The notes under the pieces were generated by a model. It was not told the DNA's origin, made no database searches, and saw nothing but the letters and a program-made list of their open reading frames with translations. Source: Alphaproteobacteria bacterium (lineage in GTDB: Bacteria; Pseudomonadota; Alphaproteobacteria; Reyranellales; Reyranellaceae). Taken from it: a stretch of DNA of 64,000 nucleotides. Each line of letters begins with the position of its first letter. Position 1 is the stretch's first letter. The stretch covers positions 62,001-126,000 of the forward strand of contig VGCZ01000004.1 of assembly GCA_016869975.1 (NCBI GenBank), given 5' to 3'. Of the stretch, positions 1 to 8,632 are shown piece after piece. A program made the translations under genes and the position numbers.

Positions 1-340
1 GGCCGTCGGGACTCTCGAAATACATGCCGCGGCCGCCGTCATGGCGATTGATCTCGCCGGCCTTCTGGCGCGCGGGATCGGCCCAGTACGTCAGCCCGCG
101 ATCCTTGATGCGCTGGAAGACGCCGTCGAACTCCGCCTCGCCGACCAGGAAGGCGTAGTGCTGCATCACGAGCCTGTCCGGATCGGTATGAAAATCGAGC
201 GACACGCCGTTGGCGAGCTCGACGACATCGAAGACGCTGAACCGTGTCGCTGGCTGCAGGCCGAGAATTTCCGTGAGGAACGCCGCCGCCTTCTTCTGGT
301 CGCGGCTCCAGACGATGGTGTGATTGAGTTGAACGCCCAT
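1..340 (-). CDS. VOC (glyoxalase/bleomycin-resistance) family protein, C-terminus cut by window edge
   Basis: The reading frame starts at ATG 340 (MGVQLNHTIVWSRD) and runs off the window at base 1 without a stop, so about 113 residues are visible. The opening NHTIVW, the helix AAAFLTEILGL and the later MQHYAFLVGEAEFD strand are typical of a vicinal-oxygen-chelate fold, in which paired beta-alpha-beta-beta-beta modules bind a metal or small ligand. The first-strand His is in the usual metal-ligand place. The substrate cannot be told. VOC members range from glyoxalases and dioxygenases to antibiotic-binding proteins. It is the last gene on this strand before a lipoprotein gene 104 bases upstream. 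Confidence 0.8.
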   Translation of the reverse strand, partial: MGVQLNHTIVWSRDQKKAAAFLTEILGLQPATRFSVFDVVELANGVSLDFHTDPDRLVMQHYAFLVGEAEFDGVFQRIKDRGLTYWADPARQKAGEINRHDGGRGMYFESPDG

Positions 341-443
341 GCCACCCTCCATCGCCCGGCATATGAGGCGGACGATGGGGCGGCGCAAGGCACGCGCCGG
401 TGACCGCCGCCCGCGATATCGCGGCGGCGGTCACCGGCGGCGA

Positions 444-800
444 CTAGGCGGCCGCCTGACGGCAGCGGGTCGGCGCGCCGGCGCGGCTGGTCGCGTACAT
501 CACCTCGGTGGCCTCGAAGCTGCGCAGGGAGTGCGTGTCGGAGGCGTAGGAGAAGCCGGAGGGCGACGGGACCTGCGACAGGGTCGTCGCGGCGCCATTG
601 GCCGCCGTCTGCACCGAAGCGGTCTGCGCGCGGCGGTCGAAGGTGACGATGATGTTCACGCCGTTGGCGCAAGCGTAGTTCTGGCGGCGCAGCTCGGGAT
701 CGCCGCCCAACGGTGTGCCGGCCTGCTTCGTGGTGGTGGCGGTGCAAGCGCCCAGCGCCAACGCACCCAGGGCCAACCCCAGCAACATACCAGTCTTCAT
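444..800 (-). CDS. MliC-like lysozyme-inhibitor lipoprotein
   Basis: This 118-residue protein starts at ATG 800, behind a strong AGGAGG site. It opens with a lipoprotein signal (MKTGMLLGLALGALALGAC), so Cys19 should be lipidated. The rest fits the MliC/PliC fold: a Cys-Asn-Gly turn after a Tyr (YACANG), a VTFD strand, an SGFSYASD segment and a closing Cys near the C-terminus (TRCRQ). MliC proteins are anchored in the outer membrane and inhibit C-type lysozyme. Longer in-frame starts exist up to 851 but would bury the signal peptide. The family call rests on pattern recognition only. Confidence 0.72.
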   Translation of the reverse strand: MKTGMLLGLALGALALGACTATTTKQAGTPLGGDPELRRQNYACANGVNIIVTFDRRAQTASVQTAANGAATTLSQVPSPSGFSYASDTHSLRSFEATEVMYATSRAGAPTRCRQAAA

Positions 801-959
801 CGCGAACCCCCTCCTTTGCGGCCTGGCCATCTCCTGCGCCCAGGCCATCACCCCGCCACCATGCCATGAGCGGCGGCGGCGCCGCTAGCCCCGATGGGCC
901 TTGCCGACGGCCCCGTCAGCATGCCGATATGCCGCCGCCAGAGCATGGAGACAAAGCGC

Positions 960-1775
960 ATGGAACGGCGGATCGACACCGGCACCGACCAATTGCTGGC
1001 CACGCTACGCGAGGGCGTGCTGGTGATCACCCTGAACCGGCCCGAGGCGCGCAACACGCTCTCGGTCGAGCTCAGCACCGCGCTGCGCGCCATGATCAAG
1101 CTGGCCGGCGAAGACGCCGCCGTCCGCGCCGTCCTGCTGACCGGCGCCGGCAAGGCCTTCTGCGCCGGCGGCGACGTCAAGGGCATGGGCGAGAACCGCA
1201 AGACGACGCTGACCCCCGAGGAACGGCTGGCCGACCTCAAGTTCCGCCAGATGGCCTCGACCGGCGCGATCCTGGCGTTGCGCAAGCCGACCATCGCGGC
1301 GCTGCCTGGCCCTGCGGTCGGCGCCGGGCTGGCGCTGGCGCTCAGCTGCGACATCCGAATCGCCGCCACCTCGGCTTTCGTCAGCACCGGCTATTCGCGC
1401 GTGGCGCTGAGCGGCGACTACGGCATCGCCTGGCTGCTGACGCGCCTCGTCGGCACAGGCCGGGCGCGCGAGCTGATGTTCACCAATGCGCGGCTCGACG
1501 CTGCCGGCGCCGAGCGCATCGGCCTGGTCAACCGCGTCGTGCCCGACGCCGAGCTGAACGAGGCCGCTTTCGCCATGGCGCGCGAGCTGGCGGCGGGCCC
1601 GGCGATCGCGCTAGCGCTGATGAAGGACAATCTCGACCTCGCGCCGCACGTCGCCTATCGCGAGGCCGCCGACCAGGAAGCCGAGCGCATGGTCATGGGC
1701 CAGCGGACCGAGGATCACAAGGAGGCGGTGCGCGCCTTCATCGCCAAGCGCGCGCCGGTCTTCACCGGCACCTGA
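960..1775 (+). CDS. enoyl-CoA hydratase/isomerase family protein (crotonase fold)
   Basis: This 271-residue crotonase starts at ATG 960, chosen because GGAG at 947-950 sits nine bases upstream; ATG 945 is the alternative. The oxyanion-hole segments are clear: GKAFCAGGDVKGM and PAVGAGLALALSCD. The two glutamates that drive hydratase chemistry are not where expected: the E of the CELA-type motif is Ala, and the second site is not acidic. Instead an LSGDYG motif places an Asp in the active-site loop, as in some dehalogenase-like or isomerase-like crotonases. Expect action on an acyl-CoA thioester, but not necessarily hydration. It reads the same way as msrQ but is not obviously linked to it. Confidence 0.85.
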   Translation: MERRIDTGTDQLLATLREGVLVITLNRPEARNTLSVELSTALRAMIKLAGEDAAVRAVLLTGAGKAFCAGGDVKGMGENRKTTLTPEERLADLKFRQMASTGAILALRKPTIAALPGPAVGAGLALALSCDIRIAATSAFVSTGYSRVALSGDYGIAWLLTRLVGTGRARELMFTNARLDAAGAERIGLVNRVVPDAELNEAAFAMARELAAGPAIALALMKDNLDLAPHVAYREAADQEAERMVMGQRTEDHKEAVRAFIAKRAPVFTGT

Positions 1776-1823
1776 CGCCGGTGTGAGTGCCGCGCGAGCG
1801 GCCGATGCGGTAGACTCGTTCCC

Positions 1824-2639
1824 GTGTCGCCCGCGAACCGCCTGTCGCTGATCAAGCACGCCGTCGTTGTCCTCTCCCTGCTGCCGGCGGCCGAGCTGGT
1901 GCTGCGCTGGCAGATGGGCCGCATGGGCGCGCGACCAACCACCGAGGCGCTGTTGTGGACCGGCGACTGGGCGGTGGCCTTCCTGCTGATCACCTTGGCG
2001 ATCACGCCGGCGCGCGCGCTGTTCGACTGGCCGCCGCTCGTCACCCTGCGCCGCCGCCTCGGCCTGGCCGCGGCCGGCTACGCCCTGCTGCATTTCGGGC
2101 TCTACGTCTTCGACCAGAAATGGAATCTGGTCGTGGTCGCGCTCGAGATCGTGAAGCGCTTCTATCTTACCATCGGCTTCGTCGCCGTGCTGGCCTTCGT
2201 CGCGCTGTCGATCACTTCGACCGACGGCTGGCAGCGCAGGCTGCGGCGCAACTGGAAGCGCCTGCACTACCTCGTCTATCCACTGGCGGTGCTGGCATTG
2301 ATCCACTTCTTCCTGCAGTCCAAGGCCAATGTCTCCGACGCGGTCATGGCCTCCGGATTGTTCCTGTGGCTGATGCTGTGGCGCGCCCTGCCGCGCGACA
2401 TCAGGAGCAAGCCGCAGACACTGGCCGGCCTCGCTGTCGCCACGCCGATCCTCACCGTAGTTGTCGAGGCGCTGTGGTACTGGGGCGCCAAGGGCGTGCC
2501 GCCGATGCGCATCGTCGAGGCCAGCCTCGACCCGATGCTGATCCCGCGGCCGGCGCACATCGTGCTGGTCGCCGGCCTCGGTGTTGTCGTGGTCACGCTG
2601 CTCTGGCGGCTCAAGCCGCGGAAGACCGTGCCTAGTTGA
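1824..2639 (+). CDS. msrQ: MsrQ-type haem-binding membrane subunit (YedZ family)
   Basis: GTG 1824 gives 271 residues with several hydrophobic segments. The core is typical of MsrQ, the cytochrome-b-like membrane partner that passes electrons to the periplasmic methionine-sulfoxide reductase MsrP: ITPARALFDW, then LRRRLGLAAAGYALLHFGLY, and later RLHYLVYPLAVLALIHFFL with its haem-ligand histidines. MsrQ is usually about 200-220 residues; here a C-terminal extension of about 60 residues adds one or two further membrane segments. No msrP lies next to it, so any partner must be elsewhere. The 3' end overlaps the convergent SDR gene by 8 bases. Confidence 0.85.
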   Translation: MSPANRLSLIKHAVVVLSLLPAAELVLRWQMGRMGARPTTEALLWTGDWAVAFLLITLAITPARALFDWPPLVTLRRRLGLAAAGYALLHFGLYVFDQKWNLVVVALEIVKRFYLTIGFVAVLAFVALSITSTDGWQRRLRRNWKRLHYLVYPLAVLALIHFFLQSKANVSDAVMASGLFLWLMLWRALPRDIRSKPQTLAGLAVATPILTVVVEALWYWGAKGVPPMRIVEASLDPMLIPRPAHIVLVAGLGVVVVTLLWRLKPRKTVPS

Positions 2640-3363
2640 AGTGCAGGCCGCCGTTGGTCTGCACGGTCTGGCCGGTCATGTAGGCGTTGCCGATCACCAT
2701 CAAAGTCGCCTGCGCCACCTCTTCCGACGTACCGAGGCGGCCGACGGGAATGCGCGCGGCGGCCTCGGCGCGGCGTGAGCCGATCATGTCGGTGTCGATC
2801 AGCGAGGGCGCCACGTTATTGACGGTAATGCCGTCCTTGGCCAGCCGCGCGGCGTAGCCGCGGGTCAGGCCCTCCATGCCAGCCTTCGACGCATTGTAAT
2901 GCGCGCCGACCATGCCGGCGCCGCGCGCCGCGCCCGAACTGATGTTGACGATACGCCCCCAGCCTCGTGCGCGCATGCCGGGCAGCACGGCCTGCGTGCA
3001 CAGGAAGGCCGATTTCAGGTTCACCGCGATGGTGCGGTCGAAATCCGCTTCGGTGAGGTCGTCGAGCCCGCGCATGATGCCGATGCCGGCGTTATTGATC
3101 AGCACGTCGATCGGCCCCAGCGCCGCCTCGACCTCGCGCACCATTCGACCGACGGCGGCCGAGTCCGAGACGTCGGCCTTCACCGCCAGCGCGGCATGGC
3201 CGGCCTGTCGGATGGCGCCGGCGACCGCTTCGGCGTCGGCCGCCCGCTCCAGGTAGTTCACCGCGACCGCCGCGCCCGCACTGCCCAGGGCCAGTGCGAT
3301 CGCCCGGCCGATGCCGCGCGAGGCGCCCGTGACGAGCGCCACGCGATCGGCGAGGTCGGTCAC
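2632..3363 (-). CDS. SDR-family oxidoreductase (FabG-like)
   Basis: This is a 243-residue classical short-chain dehydrogenase. It has the cofactor motif TGASRGIG near the N-terminus, NNAGIG in the middle, and an intact catalytic set: Ser in NISSGAA and the Tyr/Lys pair in HYNASKAG. The end ([14 protein letters not shown]) is the usual substrate-loop and C-terminal strand. GTG 3363 is taken as start because it overlaps the stop of the upstream binding-protein gene in a GTGA junction, implying translational coupling. It likely reduces a ketone or oxidises an alcohol with NAD(P)H/NAD(P)+. The substrate is unknown, but coupling suggests it acts on something the binding protein imports. Confidence 0.9.
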   Translation of the reverse strand: MTDLADRVALVTGASRGIGRAIALALGSAGAAVAVNYLERAADAEAVAGAIRQAGHAALAVKADVSDSAAVGRMVREVEAALGPIDVLINNAGIGIMRGLDDLTEADFDRTIAVNLKSAFLCTQAVLPGMRARGWGRIVNISSGAARGAGMVGAHYNASKAGMEGLTRGYAARLAKDGITVNNVAPSLIDTDMIGSRRAEAAARIPVGRLGTSEEVAQATLMVIGNAYMTGQTVQTNGGLHFN

Positions 3364-4952
3364 TTCTTCTCCAGGTTCCAGAAGGCCAGCGACGGCGCCT
3401 GCACCAGGCCGGAGAGGTTCTTGCGCAGCGCGGTCGGCGTGGTGAACTGGCCCAGCGGCACGTGCGTCGGATACTCCAGCACGCGCAGCTGCACCTGCTC
3501 GGCGATCGCCTTCTGCTTGGCCGCGTCGGTCTCCTTGGAATAGGCGTCGCGCAGCCTCTCGAGCTCGGCGTCGCACGGCCAGCCGAACGTCGCCTTCTCG
3601 CAGCCGCCGTTGAGGAAGGCCGCCGACACCGGATCGATCACGTCGACCGAACCCCAAGAGGTGAAGTAGGCGCCCCAGCCGCCCTTGTCCGGCGCGTCCT
3701 TCTTGGCGCGGCGCGACACCAGGGTCTGCCAGTCCATCGGCTGCAGGTCGATCTTGAAGCCGGCCCGCTCGAGCTGCGCCTTGGCGACGGTGGCGAGGTT
3801 GTTATGCCCCGCCGTGTCGGTCTGGTGCAGGAAGACGATGGGGGTGCCGTCGTACTTGGCCTCGGCCAGCATCGCCTTGACCTTGTTCATGTCGCCGGTC
3901 AGCACGCCGTCCCAGCCCTTGGTCGATTGCAGCGGCGTGCCACAGGGGAACAGCGACTTGCACTCCTTGAACCACTTGGGATCGCCGACATTGGCCTCGA
4001 GGAACTCGCGCTGGGTCAGCGCCACCATGGCGGCGGCGCGGATCTTCGGGTTGTCGAACGGCTTGTGCAGGGTATTGAAGCGCATCGCGTACTGCCGGCC
4101 GGCGGTGTTGGTCACCGTCAGCTGGATGTTGTTGTCCTTGGCCAGCAGCGGCAGCAGGTCGGCCGGCACGATCTCGATCATGTCGATCTCGCCGTTGAGC
4201 AGGGCGTTGACCTGGGTCTGCAAGTCGGGGATCGCCAGCCACTCGATGCGGTCGATCTTGGCCACCTTGCCACCGGCCAGGCCCGAGGCCGGCTCGGCAC
4301 GCGGTACATACTTGGGGTTCTTGACGTAGACCGCCTTCTCGCCCGGCTTCCACTGGTCCTTCACGAACATGAACGGACCGGAGCCGGTGGCGTCGGTGAT
4401 CTGCTGCTGCGGATCGGTGTCGGCGACGCGCTTGGGCATGATGAAGGGCGCGTTGGAGCCGGACTTGGCCAGGCTCTGCAACACCAGGCCATAGGGCTCC
4501 TTCATCTTCAGGCGGAACGTCTTTGGGTCGACCGCCTCCATCGCGGCGACGAAGGACATGAGCTTCTGGCCTACCGAATCTCGCGCGCCCCAGCGCTTGA
4601 GCGAGGCGATGACGTCCTCCGACGTCACCGGCGCGCCGTCGTGGAAGGCGAGCCCGTCACGCAGGGTGAAGGTCCACGTCGTGCGGTCGTCGCTCAGCGT
4701 GTGCTTGTCGACCATCTGCGGCTTGATGGCGAGGTTGCCGTCGAGCGCGAAGAGCGTGTCGTAGATCAGATAGCCGTGATGGGTGGAGATCAGCGCCGTC
4801 GTCCAGATCGGGTCGATGATCTTGAGGTCCGAATGCATCGCCGCGCGCAGGGTGACCTGCGCCGAGGCGGGCGAGATCGCGGGCAGCGCCGCCGCCGTCG
4901 ACAGCACGGCCGCGGTGAGCGCCAGGCGGGCGCTTCGCATGATGATCGACAT
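3360..4952 (-). CDS. ABC transporter substrate-binding protein, family 5 (peptide/nickel type)
   Basis: A 530-residue exported binding protein. It starts at ATG 4952 with GGGAGA upstream and has a Sec signal peptide ending around [11 protein letters not shown]. The mature part follows the DppA/OppA pattern: [12 protein letters not shown] near the start, then [20 protein letters not shown], and a C-terminal [18 protein letters not shown] helix. Such proteins deliver peptides, opines or other solutes to an ABC importer. No permease or ATPase genes lie nearby, so it is either an orphan or works with a distant transporter. Its stop overlaps the start of the SDR gene downstream. Confidence 0.9.
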   Translation of the reverse strand: MSIIMRSARLALTAAVLSTAAALPAISPASAQVTLRAAMHSDLKIIDPIWTTALISTHHGYLIYDTLFALDGNLAIKPQMVDKHTLSDDRTTWTFTLRDGLAFHDGAPVTSEDVIASLKRWGARDSVGQKLMSFVAAMEAVDPKTFRLKMKEPYGLVLQSLAKSGSNAPFIMPKRVADTDPQQQITDATGSGPFMFVKDQWKPGEKAVYVKNPKYVPRAEPASGLAGGKVAKIDRIEWLAIPDLQTQVNALLNGEIDMIEIVPADLLPLLAKDNNIQLTVTNTAGRQYAMRFNTLHKPFDNPKIRAAAMVALTQREFLEANVGDPKWFKECKSLFPCGTPLQSTKGWDGVLTGDMNKVKAMLAEAKYDGTPIVFLHQTDTAGHNNLATVAKAQLERAGFKIDLQPMDWQTLVSRRAKKDAPDKGGWGAYFTSWGSVDVIDPVSAAFLNGGCEKATFGWPCDAELERLRDAYSKETDAAKQKAIAEQVQLRVLEYPTHVPLGQFTTPTALRKNLSGLVQAPSLAFWNLEKK

Positions 4953-5123
4953 TCTGGGGTCTCCCGGGAAAGGCAACTGGGCGGACGCTACGCCGCGCGC
5001 CCCCGCCCTTGCAAGAAGCGGTCCCAACAGGCCCCGCACCTGCCCGTAACGCCACGCCGCAGGGCGGCGCACCACCGGGCGCCGTAAAATACTGCGTCGC
5101 CCCCGCGCCGACGAGGTTCCCTA

Positions 5124-5735
5124 GTGTCGATCATCTCCAGCGTCGAACAGCTCGAGGCCCTCTACGGCCTGCCCGGCGAGACGTCCACCGTGAAGGAGGT
5201 CGACTGGATCACGCCGCAGTACCGCGCCTATATCGAGGCCTCGCCCTTCCTGGCTCTGGCGACCGCGGGACCCGAAGGTCTCGACTGCTCGCCGCGCGGC
5301 GATCTCCAGGGCTTCGTGCGCATCCACGATGAGCGCACCCTGATGCTGCCCGACCGCAGGGGCAACAACCGCGTCGACTCGCTGCGCAACATCGTGCGCG
5401 ATCCGCGCGTGGCGCTCTTGTTCCTGATCCCGGGCGTCGGCAACACGCTGCGTATCAACGGCCGCGCGCATCTCAGCATCGAGCCTGATCTGCTCGACTC
5501 CTTCGCCGTCGAGGGCAAGCCGCCGCGCTCGGTGATGGTGATGCAGGTCGACGCGATCTACTTTCAATGCGCCCGCGCACTGGTGCGCTCCGAACTCTGG
5601 AACTCCGCGCGCCACCGCCCGCCCAAGGACCTACCCAGCGCCGGCGACATCCTCGCCGCACTGAGCAAGGGGCGAGTGGGCGGCGAGGCTTACGACAAGG
5701 AGTGGCCGGGGCGAGCGGCGAAGACGATGTGGTAG
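5124..5735 (+). CDS. pyridoxamine 5'-phosphate oxidase family FMN protein (MSMEG_1061/DR2398-like)
   Basis: GTG 5124 opens a 203-residue split-barrel flavoprotein. Recognisable parts are FLALATAGPEGLDCSPRGD in the first strands, LPDRRGNNRVDSLRNI (the FMN-phosphate loop), VALLFLIPGVGNTLRINGRA, and a C-terminal MQVDAIYFQCARALVRSELW. This arrangement is that of the small PPOX-type flavoprotein subfamily named after DR2398, whose substrate is unsettled. The start is supported only weakly, by a GAGG about ten bases upstream. It is divergent from the binding-protein gene, with 171 bases between them. Confidence 0.82.
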   Translation: MSIISSVEQLEALYGLPGETSTVKEVDWITPQYRAYIEASPFLALATAGPEGLDCSPRGDLQGFVRIHDERTLMLPDRRGNNRVDSLRNIVRDPRVALLFLIPGVGNTLRINGRAHLSIEPDLLDSFAVEGKPPRSVMVMQVDAIYFQCARALVRSELWNSARHRPPKDLPSAGDILAALSKGRVGGEAYDKEWPGRAAKTMW

Positions 5736-5778
5736 GGTCGTTTCTGTCCGATGAGTCACGGCCCAACGGAGTCTCGCC

Positions 5779-6033
5779 GTGCCAGTCTTCACAATCGAAG
5801 TCGCGCAGCGTGAACTCACCAAGTTGATCGCGCGGAAGCTGGAGAAGAGATTGTGCTCTTGCGCGGAAAACGACCGATCGCGAAGATCGTCGCCATTCCC
5901 GTGAAGCCAAAGCGCAAGTTCGGTCGACTCAAAGGGAAGGGACCAATCGGCCCCGAGTTCTTTGGGGCCACTTCCTGAAGAAGAACTAAGGCTTTGGGAA
6001 GGAGGCATGGATGGCTCATTGGACGGCCAGTAG
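5779..6033 (+). pseudogene. broken Phd/YefM-type antitoxin gene, no toxin partner
   Basis: Three frame segments together spell a Phd/YefM antitoxin. From GTG 5779: VPVFTIEVAQRELTKLIAR. After a small deletion around 5836-5841 the frame changes to GEEIVLLRGKRPIAKIVAI and KRKFGRLKGKGPIGPEFF. After one extra G in the run at 5964-5967 it continues as PLPEEELRLWEGGMDG to TAG 6031. The parts match the usual antitoxin layout in order and spacing: DNA-binding head, then a toxin-binding tail ending in a PEEEL-type helix. Two independent frame breaks make it a pseudogene, unless the sequence is wrong. No PIN or Doc toxin follows; the next gene starts 27 bases on. Confidence 0.8.
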
Positions 6034-6060
6034 CCTGACGACGATAGGGCGATCCAAGTA

Positions 6061-7311
6061 ATGGTCGACCCGCAAGCCAGCCGTCGGCGCCTCCTGCGTT
6101 ATCTCGCGGCCAGCCCGCTTTTCGCTGGCGCACCAGCCTTCGCTCAAGCGCCGGTGCCGCAGACGCGCCTGCCCGATCCGATGATCTGGGCGCCGCGTGA
6201 GCTGAATGAGTTGATCGACAGCCCGTCGCGCGCACTTAATGTCTTCGATTTCGAGCCGGTCGCCCGGCAGAAGATGTCGGCGGCGCATTTCGGCTATCTC
6301 GCGACCGGCAACGATGACGAGGTCACGCTGCGTGCCAACCGCGAGGGCTTCGCGGCGTTCCAGCTCCGGCCGCGCCGGCTGATCGATGTCAGCCGCGTCG
6401 ATATGAAGATGGAGCTGTTCGGCGCGACCTGGGACAGCCCGATTGTCATCGCGCCCACCGCCAGCAACAAGGCGTTCCACGCCGATGGCGAGATCGCCGT
6501 CGCCAAGGCCGCGCGCGCCGGCCGGCACCTGCAGATGCTGTCGACCGTGGCAACGACCTCGATCGAGGACGCCATCGAGGCGCGCGGCGCGCCGCTGTGG
6601 TTCCAGCTCTATCCGACCAACGAATGGCATGTCGGGCTGGCGATGGCCAAGCGCGCCGAGAAGGCCGGCGCGCCAGCGATCGTGGTCACCGTCGACGTGC
6701 TGGCGGCGCAGAACTGGGAGATGTTCCAGCGCCTGTGGCGCGCCGACAAGGAGGGCGCGGCGCAATGCGGCTCGTGCCACGGCATGGGCCTGCGCAGCTT
6801 CGTGCGGCGCAAGCCGCATTTCGACGGGCTCGACCTCGGCGCCGCGACCAGCACCGGCGCCACCAACCTGACCTGGGATTTCATCAAGCGCCTGCGCGAT
6901 ACGGTGGGCACCAAGATCCTGCTCAAGGGCATCCTGGCACGCGAGGACGCCAAGCTCGCGGTCGAGCACGGCGTCAACGGCATCGTCGTGTCGAATCATG
7001 GCGGCCGTTCCGAGGACAATGGCCGCTCGACCATCGAGGTGCTGCCGGAGATCCTCGTCGCCGTCGATGGCCGCATTCCGGTGCTGGTCGACAGCGGCTT
7101 CCGCCGCGGCACCGACATCGTCAAGGCGCTGGCGATGGGCGCCAAGGCCGTGTGCATCGGCCGGCCCTATCTCTGGGGCCTGGGCGCCTTCGGCCAGGAG
7201 GGTGTCGAGCGCGTGCTGCACCTGCTGCGGCGCGAACTGTTCGCCGCCATGCAGCAGATGGGCGCGCCGTCGCTGAAGGACCTCGTGCCGGCGATGGTGA
7301 CCCGCGCCTGA
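6061..7311 (+). CDS. exported FMN-dependent alpha-hydroxyacid dehydrogenase with a CxxCH motif
   Basis: A 416-residue member of the glycolate oxidase / lactate dehydrogenase family, with the FMN barrel from about residue 60 onward. Catalytic His313 and Arg316 lie in SNHGGR, the FMN-phosphate region is DSGFRRGTDI, and the early barrel strand is DSPIVIAPTA. Two things are unusual. The N-terminus has a twin-arginine-like export signal (SRRRLLRYLAAS, cleavage near AFA-Q). The loop before the active site carries CGSCH at residues 236-240, a possible c-type haem site. An exported flavoenzyme with its own haem could pass electrons from a 2-hydroxyacid to periplasmic cytochromes. The substrate is not known. 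Confidence 0.88.
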   Translation: MVDPQASRRRLLRYLAASPLFAGAPAFAQAPVPQTRLPDPMIWAPRELNELIDSPSRALNVFDFEPVARQKMSAAHFGYLATGNDDEVTLRANREGFAAFQLRPRRLIDVSRVDMKMELFGATWDSPIVIAPTASNKAFHADGEIAVAKAARAGRHLQMLSTVATTSIEDAIEARGAPLWFQLYPTNEWHVGLAMAKRAEKAGAPAIVVTVDVLAAQNWEMFQRLWRADKEGAAQCGSCHGMGLRSFVRRKPHFDGLDLGAATSTGATNLTWDFIKRLRDTVGTKILLKGILAREDAKLAVEHGVNGIVVSNHGGRSEDNGRSTIEVLPEILVAVDGRIPVLVDSGFRRGTDIVKALAMGAKAVCIGRPYLWGLGAFGQEGVERVLHLLRRELFAAMQQMGAPSLKDLVPAMVTRA

Positions 7312-7394
7312 GGACATTGTCCCCCGACAAGAGCGGGGCTGAATCGCGGCGCGCGATGGCTTAGGCTAGGCGCCTCGCTTCGTCGGAGTCCGCC

Positions 7395-8555
7395 ATGCTG
7401 CCCTCGCAACGCGCGCTGTTCGATATGCCGCGCGATGTCTGCTACCTCAACGCCGCCGCCTGGAGCCCGCTGCCGCTGGCCTCGCAGGAAGCCGGCCGTG
7501 TCGGCGTCGGCCGCAAGGGCCGGCCGTGGGAGCTCGATGCCGCCTTCGCCAACACCATGCACGAGCGCGCGCGCAAGGCCGCGGCGGCGCTGATCGGTGC
7601 CGACGCCGCCGACATCGCGTTGGTGTCGTCGGTCGGCTACGGCGTGGCGATCGCCGGCAAGGTGATGAAGATCGCGCGCGGCGCGCGCGTGCTGACGCTC
7701 AAGGACGACCACACCTCGCCGGTCCTGGAATGGATGAGCCGCGCCGAGGCCGGCGGTTTTCGCGTCGAGTCGGTTGCGCACTCTGGCGATGGCGACTGGA
7801 CATCGGCGGTGCTGGCGGCGATCGAGCGGCCCGGCGCCGAGCCGGTGGCGCTGGCCTCGATCTCCTCGGTTCACTGGTCCGACGGCGGCGCGCTCGACAT
7901 GGCCAGGATTGGCGCGGCGCTGCGCAAGGTGGGCGCGATGCTGCTGGTCGACGCCACGCACGACGCCGGCGTGCGCCGCATCGACGTGAAGACGCTCGAT
8001 CCCGACATCCTGATCTTCCCGACCTACAAATGGGTGCTGGGGCCCTATGGCCGCGCCTTCGCCTATGTCGCCAAGCGCCATCAGGGCGGCATCCCGGTCG
8101 AGCAGACAGCCTTCGGCCGCAAGCGCGTGGTGGCCGAGGATCCGGTCTATTTCACCGATCCCTCCTACGTCGACAGCGCCAAGCGCTTCGACATGGGCGA
8201 GCGCGATCATTTCATCTCGATGGAGATGGCGGCTATCGGCATGGAGATGATGGCTGGCTGGGGCAATGACGCCATCGTCGCGCGCCTGTCGATGCTGACC
8301 AAGCGGCTGGCCGAAGGTCTCTCGGGCGACCGTACCAACGCCGGCGCCACCGTCATGGACGAGAAACTGCGGGCGCCGCACGTGCTGTGCCTCGGTTTCC
8401 CGCAGGGCATGCCCGAGGACCTGCCGAAGAAGCTCGCGGCGCAGAAGGTCTACGCTGCGCCGCGCCTGGGCCGCCTGCGTATCAGCCCGCATGTCTACAA
8501 CGACGAGGAAGACGTTGACCGCTTCGTCGCGGCGTTCAAGACGGCGGCGGCTTGA
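7395..8555 (+). CDS. class V aminotransferase-fold PLP enzyme
   Basis: This 386-residue protein has the fold-type I layout of class V aminotransferases, cysteine desulfurases and kynureninases. ALVSSVGYGVAIAG forms the cofactor-phosphate region. The Asp contacting the pyridine ring is in DATHDAG. The Schiff-base lysine is in PTYKWVLGPYGRA (about residue 214). The C-terminal LGRLRISPHVYNDEEDVDRF is the family's closing strand and helix. It follows the hydroxyacid dehydrogenase by 84 bases and could be cotranscribed. Desulfurase, lyase and transaminase activities all remain possible; no mobile Cys loop is obvious. Confidence 0.85.
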   Translation: MLPSQRALFDMPRDVCYLNAAAWSPLPLASQEAGRVGVGRKGRPWELDAAFANTMHERARKAAAALIGADAADIALVSSVGYGVAIAGKVMKIARGARVLTLKDDHTSPVLEWMSRAEAGGFRVESVAHSGDGDWTSAVLAAIERPGAEPVALASISSVHWSDGGALDMARIGAALRKVGAMLLVDATHDAGVRRIDVKTLDPDILIFPTYKWVLGPYGRAFAYVAKRHQGGIPVEQTAFGRKRVVAEDPVYFTDPSYVDSAKRFDMGERDHFISMEMAAIGMEMMAGWGNDAIVARLSMLTKRLAEGLSGDRTNAGATVMDEKLRAPHVLCLGFPQGMPEDLPKKLAAQKVYAAPRLGRLRISPHVYNDEEDVDRFVAAFKTAAA

Positions 8556-8559
8556 GTAG

Positions 8560-8626
8560 CTGTCATCCCGAGCGCAGCGAGGGATCCAGGCCGGCCCTGG
8601 ATCCCTCGCCGCGCTTGGGATGACAG
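8560..8626. repeat. dispersed palindromic repeat, family 1
   Basis: An imperfect inverted repeat starting CTGTCATCCCGAGCG and ending CGCTTGGGATGACAG, with GGATCC half-sites in the middle. It lies between two convergent genes. Related copies sit at 16155-16218 and 43534-43599, and a shorter relative at 49085-49111. It could fold into a long hairpin in RNA and act as a bidirectional terminator. Confidence 0.85.
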
Positions 8627-8632
8627 GGTTGC

